A stretch of 64,000 bases of DNA, from contig JAICIO010000010.1 of the NCBI GenBank assembly GCA_025924315.1, positions 1-64,000 on the forward strand, read 5' to 3'. This DNA comes from Phycisphaerae bacterium (GTDB lineage: Bacteria > Planctomycetota > Phycisphaerae > Tepidisphaerales > Tepidisphaeraceae). Made by a program: the position numbers and the translations under genes. Shown here piece by piece: positions 17,093 to 26,007 of the stretch. Each line of letters starts with the position of its first letter. Positions within the stretch are counted from its first letter, which is position 1. Below the pieces are notes generated by a model. That model was given only the letters and a program-made list of their open reading frames with translations, was not told the DNA's origin and searched no databases.

Positions 17093-18118
17093 TTATCGAT
17101 CAAACTGCGCATCGAAGGCGATGGCGCTCGGTTTGAAATCGATGCGTTTCACGAACGCGGCGGCCTCGGTGGCGCCGTGTTCGCGGTCCATTCTGGAATC
17201 TTCCCATTCGACGCTCAGCGGGCCTTGATAGCCGACATCGTTCAGGGCAACGATGATGTCTTCGAACTTGATGTCGCCGTGGCCGAGGCTGCGGAAGTCC
17301 CAGTAGCGCGCCGGATCGGCGAAGGTGGTGTGTCCGCCGAAAACGCCGACAGTTCCGTCGCCGTGGCCCCACCACGCATCCTTCATGTGCACGTGGTAAA
17401 TCCGCTTGCCGAATTCGCGGATAAAACGCACGTAGTCAACGTGCTGATAACCAAGGTGCGACGGATCGTAATTGAAGCCGAAGCGCTTGTGGCCTTTCAC
17501 CGCATCGACGGCGCGCTTGGCGCTGGCGATATCGAACGCGATTTCGGTTGGATGTACTTCCAATGCAAAATTAACGTCTTCCTTGTCGAACGCGTCGAGG
17601 ATGGGCGTCCACCGCTTGGCGAAATCATCGAAACCTTTCTGCCAATACTTCTGATCAGTCGGCGGAAAGGCGTAGATCGAGTGCCACACACTCGAGCCGG
17701 TGAAGCCATTCACCACCGCGGGGAAACCGGTTTTTTCCGGGGCGGCGTCGATGAATTTCCGGCACGCCTTGGCGGTCTCGATCATCTTCCTGGCGGCGCG
17801 CTTGCGGACGCCTTCGGGATCGCCGTCGCCCCACACGTCGGGAGCGAGGATCAGCTTGTGCCGCTCGTCGATCAGATCGCACACCGCCTGGCCGACGAGG
17901 TGATTCGAGATCGCGAAGGCTTTTAAGCCATGTGATTTGAGAATCTCCCAACGGCCCTTGCAGTAGTTCTTGTCCTTCAGCGCCTTGTCCACTTCAAAGT
18001 GATCGCCCCAGCAGGCGAGCTCCACGCCGTCGTAGCCGAAGCTTTTCGCTTTCTTGCAGACCTCGTCGAACGAAAGATCTGCCCACTGACCGGTGAACAA
18101 GGTGACAGGACGGGCCAT
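17093..18118 (-). CDS. Sugar phosphate isomerase/epimerase (xylose isomerase-like TIM barrel)
   Basis: 341 residues with an AAGGAG ribosome-binding site before ATG 18118. The protein shows the AP-endonuclease-2 TIM-barrel pattern: an early [13 protein letters not shown] strand; [13 protein letters not shown] with a metal-binding Glu/His; [25 protein letters not shown]; and [14 protein letters not shown] near the end. Metal ligands are expected from the E, D, H and E of these segments. Related enzymes interconvert or dehydrate sugars and inositols in the cytoplasm. The exact substrate cannot be assigned. Apparently monocistronic. Confidence 0.85.
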   Translation of the reverse strand: MARPVTLFTGQWADLSFDEVCKKAKSFGYDGVELACWGDHFEVDKALKDKNYCKGRWEILKSHGLKAFAISNHLVGQAVCDLIDERHKLILAPDVWGDGDPEGVRKRAARKMIETAKACRKFIDAAPEKTGFPAVVNGFTGSSVWHSIYAFPPTDQKYWQKGFDDFAKRWTPILDAFDKEDVNFALEVHPTEIAFDIASAKRAVDAVKGHKRFGFNYDPSHLGYQHVDYVRFIREFGKRIYHVHMKDAWWGHGDGTVGVFGGHTTFADPARYWDFRSLGHGDIKFEDIIVALNDVGYQGPLSVEWEDSRMDREHGATEAAAFVKRIDFKPSAIAFDAQFDR

Positions 18119-18220
18119 CGTTTATGCTCCTTCGCGTAGGTTGGTATTGCGACGCATCAGAACGAACAAACACGAACGTGTCAACGCCGCCGCCGATCGA
18201 TAGGATGAGCGGGCTTGACG

Positions 18221-19582
18221 ATGCAAACTTCCGATTCAAGTAAGAGCCGCACGCAGGCAGTTGCGCCATCGTCTCGGCGTTGGACAGGGCCGCTGCTCGT
18301 TGCGCTCACGGTTCTGCCGGGCCTGCTGCTGGCGGTGCTGGTTTATCGGTATGGCGTGAACGTGCCTTACTGGGACGAGTGGGACGACTCCGTAGCGCTA
18401 CACATGAAGTACATGGATGGCACGCTCACGCTGGGAGACTTCTTCTCCTACACGAACGAACATCGGCCGGCACTTCCGCGAGCGATCGATCTGATCGTCG
18501 AAATTCTCACGCACGGCAACCGGCGCGTGGAGATGTTCGTTCAAATCGCGACGGCGGGCCTGATCGTCTATTGCATTTACAGGCTCGCGCGAAGGACAGT
18601 CGGACCGCATGCGCTGGCGCTGACCGCGGTCGCAAGCTGGCTGGTTTTTTCCACGGTGCAATATGAGAACTGGCTTTGGGGCGAGCAGCTCATTCTTGTG
18701 CTGCCGGTGGCGCTGCTGTGGTTGGGTCTGACGATCATCTACAGCGAGCGGTCTTATTGGTTCAAAGTGATCGCCGGGATTTTTACAGGCCTCGCGGCCA
18801 TCTGCTGTTTCGCGGGGGGATTTGGGATTTTCCTGTTACTGGGCGCGGTGCAGTTGCTGCACGGCCGCGCCAAGCGAACGGATGTCCTCCTCGCAATGCT
18901 CGCCTGGATCTTCGTGTTCTGCGTTGCGATGCGCTTGTACACGCTTTCGAGTCCGCCTGGGGTGCCGCCTGCGACGCCGCAAGTGCTGTGGCTTGCACCG
19001 GAGATGTCGTGCTATTACCTCGCGATCTTTTTTGGCGCGCCGTTCTGGTCGCATGTGCCGCCGGTCAACACGATGATCGTGATCGGCGGATTTCTCATCC
19101 TCCTTTCGCTCGTTCCGTTCATTCGCGCACGGCGCACGTTCGACCACATGTTGCCGTGGGCGGCGGCGCTCGGGTTCTCATGCATGATGGCTCTTCTCAC
19201 GCTGTCGGGACGATTGCAATTCGGCGTTCAGCAGGCGATGACCTCGCGCTACGCGACTTTTGCGATCATTCTTCCGATCGCCACGCTGTTCCTGTGGGGC
19301 GTCACCTTCAATCGTTGGCCGCGGGGCGTGCGATGGACGATGCTGGCAATCTGCGCGCTTTACTTCGCGGGCAATCTGTATGGATCGTTTCTTGCGGTCA
19401 CCGATATGCGGAACACCTACCTGAAGCGCCGCGAGGCGCTGGCGGAGCTGCCTTACATCAATGTGCACGATGCACAGCAGTCGAAAATCCTAGGCGAGAT
19501 TTATCCTGACCGTGAGCGACTTCGCGAGCAGGCCAATGCGTATTCCGCGCACGGTATCCTTCCGCCGATGGTGAAGCCCTGA
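18221..19582 (+). CDS. Polytopic membrane protein, first of two tandem paralogues
   Basis: 453 residues from ATG 18221 (a TTG at 18215 is also possible). About ten hydrophobic segments are separated by short loops. After the first helix comes VPYWDEWDDSVALHMKYMDG, a Trp/Asp/Glu-rich loop in the position of the acidic catalytic loop of GT-C glycosyltransferases. The conserved NWLWGEQL and the C-terminal soluble ILGEIYPDRERLREQAN are shared with the next gene. I recognise no named family. It may be a lipid-linked sugar transferase or a related envelope protein; that is inference from topology only. Confidence 0.7.
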   Translation: MQTSDSSKSRTQAVAPSSRRWTGPLLVALTVLPGLLLAVLVYRYGVNVPYWDEWDDSVALHMKYMDGTLTLGDFFSYTNEHRPALPRAIDLIVEILTHGNRRVEMFVQIATAGLIVYCIYRLARRTVGPHALALTAVASWLVFSTVQYENWLWGEQLILVLPVALLWLGLTIIYSERSYWFKVIAGIFTGLAAICCFAGGFGIFLLLGAVQLLHGRAKRTDVLLAMLAWIFVFCVAMRLYTLSSPPGVPPATPQVLWLAPEMSCYYLAIFFGAPFWSHVPPVNTMIVIGGFLILLSLVPFIRARRTFDHMLPWAAALGFSCMMALLTLSGRLQFGVQQAMTSRYATFAIILPIATLFLWGVTFNRWPRGVRWTMLAICALYFAGNLYGSFLAVTDMRNTYLKRREALAELPYINVHDAQQSKILGEIYPDRERLREQANAYSAHGILPPMVKP

Positions 19583-19605
19583 TTCCGAGCAAGCGCCTTA
19601 ATCTG

Positions 19606-20907
19606 GTGTTGATCGCAATCGCGATCGCGCCCGCGGTTCTCATCGCGGTGGTGATCGCGCGATACGCCGTCGATGTGCCGTATTTCGACGAGTGGGACAA
19701 CGACATTGCCGTGCACATGATGTACCTCCGCGGGACGCTCACGCCGGGCGCGCTTTTTTACCAGGCGAACGACAGCCGGCCCATGGTCCCGCGCATCATC
19801 TGGCTCGTTTCGGATATCGCGACGCACAGCAGCCGTCGCGCGGAGATGTGGATCAGCTTCATCTGCGTTTGCATCACATCCGCGTGCCTCTTCGTGCTCG
19901 CGGACAAAACAATTCCGCAGCATGCGCTGCTGCTGCTGGCAATCGCGAACTGGTTCCTCTTCTCGACGGTGCAGTACGAGAACTGGCTGTGGGGCAATCA
20001 GTTGATGGTCTTCCTTCCGGTGACGCTGTTCATGACGGCGCTGGTGGTGACTTATTCGCGATGGCGATTCGAATGGAAGATCGCATTTGGTATTGTGCTG
20101 TGGATCCTCGCGACGCTGTCGTTCATCAGCGGGTTGTTCCTTGCGCCATTACTGCTCGCGGTGCAGTGGCTTGTTGCACCGTCGCGACGCGAGCGATGGA
20201 TCGCGGCGTGCGCGTGGACGATTGCGTTTGCGATTACTGCCGCACTGTTTTTCAGACATCGGGTTGCCCTCGCGGCGCCGGCCCGGCCGGAAGTATTCTG
20301 GCATTATCCAAGAGAAGCGCTCGCGTTCTTCTGCTGTTTCATCGCGTCGCCCTTCCGATTGAAGGGGATGACTTGGTTTCAATTGTGGTTCTTGGGCGCA
20401 CTCCTCGTGGGGATGGCGCTCATTCCCCTCGTGAGATCGCGCCGCGATCCGCAGTCGCTGCGCGCGATCTTGCCGTGGATCGCGATGATCGCATTCGCGC
20501 TGATCAACGCCGCCGCCGCCACGGCTTCACGCCTGCCGATGGGTCTGGCGCAATCGCAAGTGTCGCGCTATACGACCGCAACGCTGCTCATTCCGATCGC
20601 GACCGTGTTCGTGTGGATGATCAACCGCCAGCGATTCTCGCGCTCCGCGCGTCGGATGGCGATCGTGGTGGGCGCCGGGTTGCTCGCGATGCATCTCGCG
20701 GCATCGTTCCAGCGCCTGGGCGATCTGCAGCAGATGTCGGCTCTCCGCGCCGCCGCGCGCGATGCGCTCATGCAAATCAACGTGAACGACCAGGATCCGA
20801 TTCTTCGAGAGCTCTATCCCGATCTTCTTCGGCTCAAACAGCTCGCCAACGAATATTCGCAGCTCGGGCAGCTGCCGCCGCTAGAGCCGCAACCCGCCAC
20901 GCGATAG
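19606..20907 (+). CDS. Polytopic membrane protein, second tandem paralogue
   Basis: 433 residues from GTG 19606. It is clearly homologous to the preceding gene across its length: VPYFDEWDNDIAVHMMYLRGTL, FSTVQYENWLWGNQLM, and a matching ILRELYPDLLRLKQLANEYS tail. Only 23 bp separate the genes. The in-frame codons upstream of the GTG (IPSKRLNLV) would give the usual positive N-terminus before the first helix, so the true start could be a rare codon (ATT 19582) or initiation could be coupled to termination of gene one. Function unknown. Confidence 0.7.
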   Translation: MLIAIAIAPAVLIAVVIARYAVDVPYFDEWDNDIAVHMMYLRGTLTPGALFYQANDSRPMVPRIIWLVSDIATHSSRRAEMWISFICVCITSACLFVLADKTIPQHALLLLAIANWFLFSTVQYENWLWGNQLMVFLPVTLFMTALVVTYSRWRFEWKIAFGIVLWILATLSFISGLFLAPLLLAVQWLVAPSRRERWIAACAWTIAFAITAALFFRHRVALAAPARPEVFWHYPREALAFFCCFIASPFRLKGMTWFQLWFLGALLVGMALIPLVRSRRDPQSLRAILPWIAMIAFALINAAAATASRLPMGLAQSQVSRYTTATLLIPIATVFVWMINRQRFSRSARRMAIVVGAGLLAMHLAASFQRLGDLQQMSALRAAARDALMQINVNDQDPILRELYPDLLRLKQLANEYSQLGQLPPLEPQPATR

Positions 20908-20917
20908 AATATTCCTT

Positions 20918-21367
20918 ATGCGCAAAGCTTTTCTTTTGTCGTCGCTGCTGATGCTCGTCGCGATCGGTTGTTCCGACGTACAGACGCGGCAGTATCAGAT
21001 CGTCGTTGAGAACCATTCGTCCAAGCCCGTCACACTGTGGCTGACGAAGAACGGCGAGCTGTACGAAGACAAGTGGAAAGCCCCGGAGGATTTCGCCATT
21101 GAATCACCCAAGGCGAAGGATCCGGTGCCGGGTGTGGTGGTCCCATCGCAAAAGACCGGTGAAATCCCGCTGATCGCCGGAAAGTTCCGGCCCGACACCG
21201 ACGCGATTCTGCGCGTGTACCCCGGCCAGCTGACATTCAACGAAATCCTCGCCGCCAACCGAGACAACGGCGGCCGCCAGGATCTCGTCCTGCAACCCGG
21301 CAAAAACGAAATCATCATCACCGACACAGGCATCGATCAGCACCACAGCCCGCTGCCAACGAAGTAG
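20918..21367 (+). CDS. Small lipoprotein
   Basis: 149 residues. The signal peptide ends in a lipobox, LVAIGC, with Cys18 as the likely lipidated residue, so the mature protein should be membrane-anchored. The rest is a beta-rich domain (QYQIVVENHSSKPVTLWLTKNG) with no recognised family. It follows the tandem membrane proteins by 10 bp. TAGAAT at 20905-20910 lies just 7 bp before the ATG, so a separate start producing a near-leaderless message is possible, although its -35 box is poor. Confidence 0.7.
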   Translation: MRKAFLLSSLLMLVAIGCSDVQTRQYQIVVENHSSKPVTLWLTKNGELYEDKWKAPEDFAIESPKAKDPVPGVVVPSQKTGEIPLIAGKFRPDTDAILRVYPGQLTFNEILAANRDNGGRQDLVLQPGKNEIIITDTGIDQHHSPLPTK

Positions 21368-21377
21368 CGCAGATCCT

Positions 21378-21451
21378 GTAGGGTCCGCTTCAGCGGACCG
21401 GTTATTTCTTCCGTCGAAAGGCGACTAACCGGTCCGCTGTAGCAACCCTAC
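21378..21451. repeat. Nested palindrome, GTCCGCTTCAGCGGAC family, right arm decayed
   Basis: Left arm GTAGGGTCCGCTTCAGCGGA is intact; the right arm reads ACCGGTCCGCTGTAGCAACC, with substitutions that destroy its internal mini-hairpin. This is a useful example of an ageing copy. Confidence 0.85.
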
Positions 21452-21493
21452 CAGAACAACTCGGTTGGTTTTGGGTCCGCACGCGACCATGAC

Positions 21494-22003
21494 ATGAGCT
21501 ACCAGCAGCATCAACAATCATCACAGGAGATCGTCGCCCGCTGCGCCGTCATCACGCTGAGCGATACACGCAACGAATCTACGGACATCAGCGGCAAGCG
21601 CATCCGCGATTTGCTGACCGAAGCCGGGCACACGCTATCGCACTATCGCATCCTGCCGGACGACCCGCTGCAGCTCGCACCGCTCATCGGTGAACTCATC
21701 CTGCGCGGCGACCTCGACGTGATCCTCACCAACGGCGGGACCGGCATCTCCCGCCGTGATCAGACGATCGACGTCATCGAGCGCGTGATCGATCTGCCAC
21801 TGCCCGGCTTTGGCGAACTCTTCCGGATGTTGAGTTACCAGCAGATTCAAAGCGGCGCCATGCTGAGCCGCGCCATCGGCGGAATCGCACGAGGGAAAGT
21901 TGTCTTCGCCATGCCCGGCTCGACCAAGGCGGTGGAACTGGCGATGACGAAGTTAATCCTCCCCGAGCTTCGCCACCTGATCTCTGAATTGCGAAAAATG
22001 TAG
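21494..22003 (+). CDS. moaB: Molybdenum cofactor biosynthesis protein MoaB/MogA family
   Basis: 169 residues. It carries the MoCF-binding fold: AVITLSDTR near the start, LTNGGTGISRRDQT (about 73-86, the pterin-binding GGTG), PGFGELFRMLSYQQI, and the closing MPGSTKAVELAM. The family adenylylates molybdopterin before metal insertion or has a regulatory role. It fits a genome that encodes the molybdopterin oxidoreductase at 7803-10493, but the two are about 11 kb apart. Preceded by a palindromic repeat. Confidence 0.92.
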   Translation: MSYQQHQQSSQEIVARCAVITLSDTRNESTDISGKRIRDLLTEAGHTLSHYRILPDDPLQLAPLIGELILRGDLDVILTNGGTGISRRDQTIDVIERVIDLPLPGFGELFRMLSYQQIQSGAMLSRAIGGIARGKVVFAMPGSTKAVELAMTKLILPELRHLISELRKM

Positions 22004-22079
22004 CTCCAACGACTGGCTCGCCGGTTATCCTATCCGGGATCAGGGCTTGATCGTTGGGTGTAAAAGGAGGGTAATCGAC

Positions 22080-23288
22080 ATGAAAAGCTCACCGTCTCGC
22101 GCGGGTTGCGGGTGCCTTTGCGCGCTCGCGATCATCTCGCTCCAACTGGTCGTTGTTCCGACTTTCGCAGCGACCTACACTGGCACCGTCCTCTACAAAC
22201 TTCAGGCACCAACGGACCCCGGCACAACGTTGTGGACACAGGGAAGCTATGAGGCAGCGTACGGGGGCTCCGTCGGAGGCTATCGCCAAGGCGCTTCGCT
22301 CTCAACTTACGGACCTCGTGCGACGTTGTGGTCGGCGCCAGATGGACACGTCGGAGATCTCAACCTCCCCACCTTTTACTCGCAGACACAAATTGACGGC
22401 GTCAGCGCAACGCAGCAGATTGGATTTGGTGTGCGAACCTCATTTCAAGGAGGAGATTTGAAGAACCACGCGCTGCTCTGGTCGGGAACCGCCGCTTCGT
22501 TGGTCGACCTGCACCCTTCAACATTTAACTCGTCGTTCGGCACCGCCGTCGGTGACACGCTGCAGGTTGGCGATGGTACTCCGACGGGCAGCACACACAC
22601 GCATGCTCTGCTGTGGTCGGGAACGGCAGATTCAATGGTCGATTTGCATCCCTCAGCGTTCGACGACTCCTTTGCGCTGGCCGTTGGAGGCGGGCATCAG
22701 GTGGGTTACGGCACCCGTGGGACTGGCTCCTCCGTGCATGATGCTCTCCTATGGACCGGCACGGCTGCTTCCGTCGTCGATCTGCGGCCATCCACCTACA
22801 CCTTTACGTTCGCGTATGGCGTCGATGCCAATCAGCAAGTAGGTCTCGGGATACCTGTCGACGGAACGGACAAGCATGCTCTACTGTGGTCCGGGTCGGC
22901 TGATTCCGTCATGGATCTGAACCCCAGTGGATATGCTTCCTCCGAAGCCCACGCGGTTCTAAACGAAACTCAAGTCGGCTTCGGCAAACCGAACTCATCC
23001 AGCTCGAATCAAGCGCTCGCCTGGAGCGGTGATGCTGGATCCTATGTGAATCTGCAATCGTTGCTGCCGACCTTCTCCGGCGTTTCGATGACAACCTCGA
23101 TGGCCCTCTCGATTGATCCCGACGGCAACATCTGGGGCGTTGCCAGGGACGCGAGCAACAATATCTACGCGGTGGAGTGGTCGCCGCCATCGATCCCGGA
23201 GCCGGGAACTTCGACCATAGTACTTCTCGCCGTCCTCTGCCTCCTTCTCCGCAGGCCCGCTGCCGGCGCATCACCAAGACCAACTTGA
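22080..23288 (+). CDS. PEP-CTERM protein with repeated HAF-like units
   Basis: 402 residues from ATG 22080, chosen because AAGGAGGG lies at optimal spacing; the frame upstream adds 11 codons without a site. A signal peptide (CALAIISLQLVVVPTFA) is followed by at least four copies of a unit of about 50 residues: ALLWSGTA..MVDLHPS.F..S.A..V....QVG.G. This is the HAF-type beta repeat. The C-terminus IPEPGTS-hydrophobic-LLLRR is a PEP-CTERM sorting tag, recognised by exosortase and replaced on export. Likely a surface or matrix protein. No exosortase gene lies in the window. Confidence 0.8.
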   Translation: MKSSPSRAGCGCLCALAIISLQLVVVPTFAATYTGTVLYKLQAPTDPGTTLWTQGSYEAAYGGSVGGYRQGASLSTYGPRATLWSAPDGHVGDLNLPTFYSQTQIDGVSATQQIGFGVRTSFQGGDLKNHALLWSGTAASLVDLHPSTFNSSFGTAVGDTLQVGDGTPTGSTHTHALLWSGTADSMVDLHPSAFDDSFALAVGGGHQVGYGTRGTGSSVHDALLWTGTAASVVDLRPSTYTFTFAYGVDANQQVGLGIPVDGTDKHALLWSGSADSVMDLNPSGYASSEAHAVLNETQVGFGKPNSSSSNQALAWSGDAGSYVNLQSLLPTFSGVSMTTSMALSIDPDGNIWGVARDASNNIYAVEWSPPSIPEPGTSTIVLLAVLCLLLRRPAAGASPRPT

Positions 23289-23312
23289 CACCCATCCGCC
23301 GCGGTCTACACT
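23285..23312 (+). promoter_or_regulatory. Sigma70-type promoter for tRNA-Glu
   Basis: TTGACA, 16 bp, TACACT. It overlaps the stop codon of the PEP-CTERM gene. A start near 23319 would give a leader of about 35 nt before the mature tRNA. Confidence 0.75.
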
Positions 23313-23353
23313 TCGAGGCTCCTAGGTTTCTGCGTGTGAATCTGAAAAACAAC

Positions 23354-23426
23354 GCCCCCATCGTCTAGTGGCCTAGGATATCTGGTTCTCAGCCAGAGGA
23401 CAGGGGTTCGACTCCCCTTGGGGGTA
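23354..23426 (+). tRNA. trnE: tRNA-Glu (anticodon CTC)
   Basis: Acceptor GCCCCCA with TGGGGGT (a G-U first pair), the typical Glu D-arm TCGTCTAGTGGCCTAGGA, anticodon stem TCTGG/CCAGA with loop TTCTCAG (anticodon CTC), and T-arm GGGTTCGACTCCC. CCA is not encoded. Confidence 0.95.
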
Positions 23427-23430
23427 TTGA

Positions 23431-23460
23431 AAGGCCCGGCTTTTCGCCGGGCCTTTTTGT
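23431..23460 (+). terminator. Rho-independent terminator after tRNA-Glu
   Basis: Stem GGCCCGGC/GCCGGGCC (23433-23440 with 23446-23453), short loop TTTTC, followed by a run of five T. A strong canonical terminator on the plus strand; the matching A residues before the stem may let it serve the converging PilZ gene as well. Confidence 0.92.
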
Positions 23461-23479
23461 TTGCGCGTGTTGCGGGGGG

Positions 23480-23851
23480 TTACTCGGCGATTTCTTCGAT
23501 GAAGCGGGCGCCGATTCCGAACAGGCCGTTGGAGGCTTTGCCGATGAGCGGGGCGCAGTAGGTTACGCGGCAGCGGAGTTTGGCTTCGGTGCCGCTTTCG
23601 GGGAGGTGGACGAGGAATTCGTCGCCGCGTTGCATGGGTTGGTTGTGGACGACACCGATTCCGCCCTGCGAGATATCCCGCATCCACACTTCCATCAGCT
23701 CGCCTTCTTCGCCGTTGCGATAGGGAATGACGGCGAGGCACTTCTGCATTGGGATTCGCGGGTAGGTGCGGCGCTCGGCGACGCTGAGGTCTGCGTCGGG
23801 CTGCTGGAGCTGATGCAGAATGGTCGAGAACTTCTGGTCGTCCAGATCCAT
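23480..23851 (-). CDS. PilZ-domain protein
   Basis: 123 residues from ATG 23851, preceded by GGAGGACATC. The longer frame upstream has no support. The c-di-GMP-binding signature is present: ERRTYPRIP (RxxxR-like) at about 40-48, and RDISQGGIGV (D/NxSxxG) at about 72-81, followed by the PilZ beta-barrel. PilZ proteins bind cyclic di-GMP and alter motility, adhesion or polysaccharide output. It is next to a PAS-histidine kinase gene on the same strand, but 106 bp apart with no clear coupling. Confidence 0.85.
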   Translation of the reverse strand: MDLDDQKFSTILHQLQQPDADLSVAERRTYPRIPMQKCLAVIPYRNGEEGELMEVWMRDISQGGIGVVHNQPMQRGDEFLVHLPESGTEAKLRCRVTYCAPLIGKASNGLFGIGARFIEEIAE

Positions 23852-23957
23852 GATGTCCTCCAAACCGCAAAGACGTGTTAAGGCATCGAGGCGCGTCGAT
23901 ATCTTAATCGGCAATGTGACGGAAAGCGTGCAGATTTTTGCGCTGTGAGTCACGCGG

Positions 23958-25916
23958 TCAATGCGCGTGCGCGGAACGCGCGATGATCTTCGCGACGTTG
24001 GCCACGACTGCGACGACATCGGCGGCGTCGATCGGCTTGGGGATGTGCATTGCAAAACCGGCGAGAAGCATTCGGCGGCGATCCTCGGGACGCGCGAAGG
24101 CAGTCAGCGCGATGACCGGCATCGGCGTCTGGCCGTGTTCCATCGCGCGCAGCTTGGCGAGGAGCGAGAAGCCGTCCTCGTCGGGCATGCCGATGTCGCA
24201 GAGCACGACATCCGGCCGTGATGTTCTCACCGCTTCGATCGCTTCCGCAGCCGAGGACGCCGTAACAACGGTCGCGCCGCGGATCGTCAGGATTCGCTTG
24301 AGAATTGCACGAGCGCTCTCTTCGTCATCGACAGCGAGCACTTTTACACCCGCGAGGTTTACCTCAATCGAGTCGGAGGAAATTCGTGGATCGTCGTCGG
24401 GCAACTCGCGGCGCTTGGCCTTGACCGGGAGCGAAACGGTGAAGGTCGAGCCTCTGCCGGGACCTTCGCTGGTTGCGCGAACCGATCCGCCGTGCAGTTC
24501 GACGAGATGACGAACCAGCGCGAGGCCGAGTCCGAGTCCGCCGTGCCGGCGCGTCGTGCTGGAATCGGCCTGCGCGAATCGCGTAAAGAGACGGGGCAGA
24601 AATTCGCCGCTGATCCCCTGGCCGTTGTCGCTCACGGTCAGCTCAATTTGCGTATCGCTCGGTTGAACGGAAACCTCGACCCATCCGCCGCGCGGAGTGT
24701 ATTTAATCGAGTTACTGAGCAGATTCCAAAGCACTTGCTGAAGTCGATTCGCGTCGCCGTCGATCGCGGGGGTGTTCGACGCCATTGAGAGCTTCAGTTG
24801 AATCGATTTTGCCTCCGCCGCGGGGCGCACGGACGCGAGCGCATTCTGTATCACCTGCGAAAGATCGACGGCGTGCGTTTCGATGCGCATTTTGCCGGAG
24901 ATGATTCGGCTCATGTCGAGCAGATCTTCGATGAGCTGATTCTGCAGGCGGGCATTGCGCTCGATGGTGTCAATCGCTTCGGCCATGTCGGACTGATCGC
25001 AGGTGCCGGATTTGAGCAATTGCGACCAGCCAAGGATCGCATTGAGCGGCGTGCGCAGTTCGTGCGACACGGTCGCGAGAAATTCATCCTTCATTCGGTT
25101 TGCGTATTCGGCAGATTGCCGGGCCGCCTGTTCGCTGGCGAGCAGCCGCTCGCGCTCGGCGGCGTGCCGCTTGATCGCGGTGATATCGCGTGCGACCTTT
25201 GAGGCGCCGATGATGCGCCCAACTGGATCGCGAATGGGCGAGATCGTCGCGGAAATGTGGATGCGCGTACCGTCCTTGCGCACGCGGACGGTTTCGAAAT
25301 GATCGACGCGTTCCCCGCGGCGCAGGCGCGCGAGGATGCCTGGCTCTTCGTCCGGCCGCTCCGGCGGAACGATCTTCATGAGCGACTGGCCGACCATTTC
25401 CTCTGCCGTCCAGCCAAAGAGCCGCTCGGCGCCGGCGTTCCAGCTGCGGACGATGCCGTTGAGGTCTTTGCTGACGATCGCGTCGTCGGATGAAGCGACA
25501 ATCGCCTGGAAGTGTCCTTCGAGCTCGACTTCGTGCGTGATGTCACGCGCGATTTTGGAAGCGCCGATGATTCGGCCGTCCTTCGCGCGGATCGGCGAGA
25601 TGGTCAGCGAGACGACGATGATCCCGCCGTCCTTGCGTCGGCGCAAGGTGCGGAAATGCTCGAGGCGCTCGCCCGCGCGCAGGCGCGCAAGGATCTCGTC
25701 CTCTTCGCTCGGACGATCCGGCGGAAGCAGCTTACGGATCGACTGGCCGATCATCTCTTCAGCGGTGTAGCCGAAGATGCGCTCGGCACCGGCATTCCAG
25801 CTTTGAACGATACCGTTCAAGTCCTTGCTGACGATAGCGTCATCCGATGACGTGACGATCGCGACGATACGTGCCTGAAGTTCTTCTGCGTTTAGGTTAC
25901 TGCTCTCAGAGGCCAT
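23958..25916 (-). CDS. Hybrid histidine kinase, PAS-PAS-HisKA-HATPase-REC
   Basis: 652 residues from ATG 25916, with AAGGGG upstream; the frame extends further to 26033 but would overlap the exonuclease gene. Two tandem PAS domains (about 12-125 and 135-245) are strikingly alike: both contain SSDDAIVSKDLNGIV and end TISPIRxxxGRIIGAS(K)xARDIT, which suggests recent internal duplication. HisKA carries SHELRTPLNAILGWSQLL. The ATP-binding domain has WNLLSNSIKYTP, DNGQGI and GGLGLGLALV. A C-terminal receiver has VVLCDIGMPDEDG. No membrane segments, so a cytoplasmic sensor. Partner unknown. Confidence 0.9.
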   Translation of the reverse strand: MASESSNLNAEELQARIVAIVTSSDDAIVSKDLNGIVQSWNAGAERIFGYTAEEMIGQSIRKLLPPDRPSEEDEILARLRAGERLEHFRTLRRRKDGGIIVVSLTISPIRAKDGRIIGASKIARDITHEVELEGHFQAIVASSDDAIVSKDLNGIVRSWNAGAERLFGWTAEEMVGQSLMKIVPPERPDEEPGILARLRRGERVDHFETVRVRKDGTRIHISATISPIRDPVGRIIGASKVARDITAIKRHAAERERLLASEQAARQSAEYANRMKDEFLATVSHELRTPLNAILGWSQLLKSGTCDQSDMAEAIDTIERNARLQNQLIEDLLDMSRIISGKMRIETHAVDLSQVIQNALASVRPAAEAKSIQLKLSMASNTPAIDGDANRLQQVLWNLLSNSIKYTPRGGWVEVSVQPSDTQIELTVSDNGQGISGEFLPRLFTRFAQADSSTTRRHGGLGLGLALVRHLVELHGGSVRATSEGPGRGSTFTVSLPVKAKRRELPDDDPRISSDSIEVNLAGVKVLAVDDEESARAILKRILTIRGATVVTASSAAEAIEAVRTSRPDVVLCDIGMPDEDGFSLLAKLRAMEHGQTPMPVIALTAFARPEDRRRMLLAGFAMHIPKPIDAADVVAVVANVAKIIARSAHAH

Positions 25917-26007
25917 CGAACCCCTTATATCCGGCGGAGAAACAATCCCGCCGATATAGATATATAGGCACCCATTCGAACCAGGAATGTCGGAATCTGA
26001 TGTTTTT

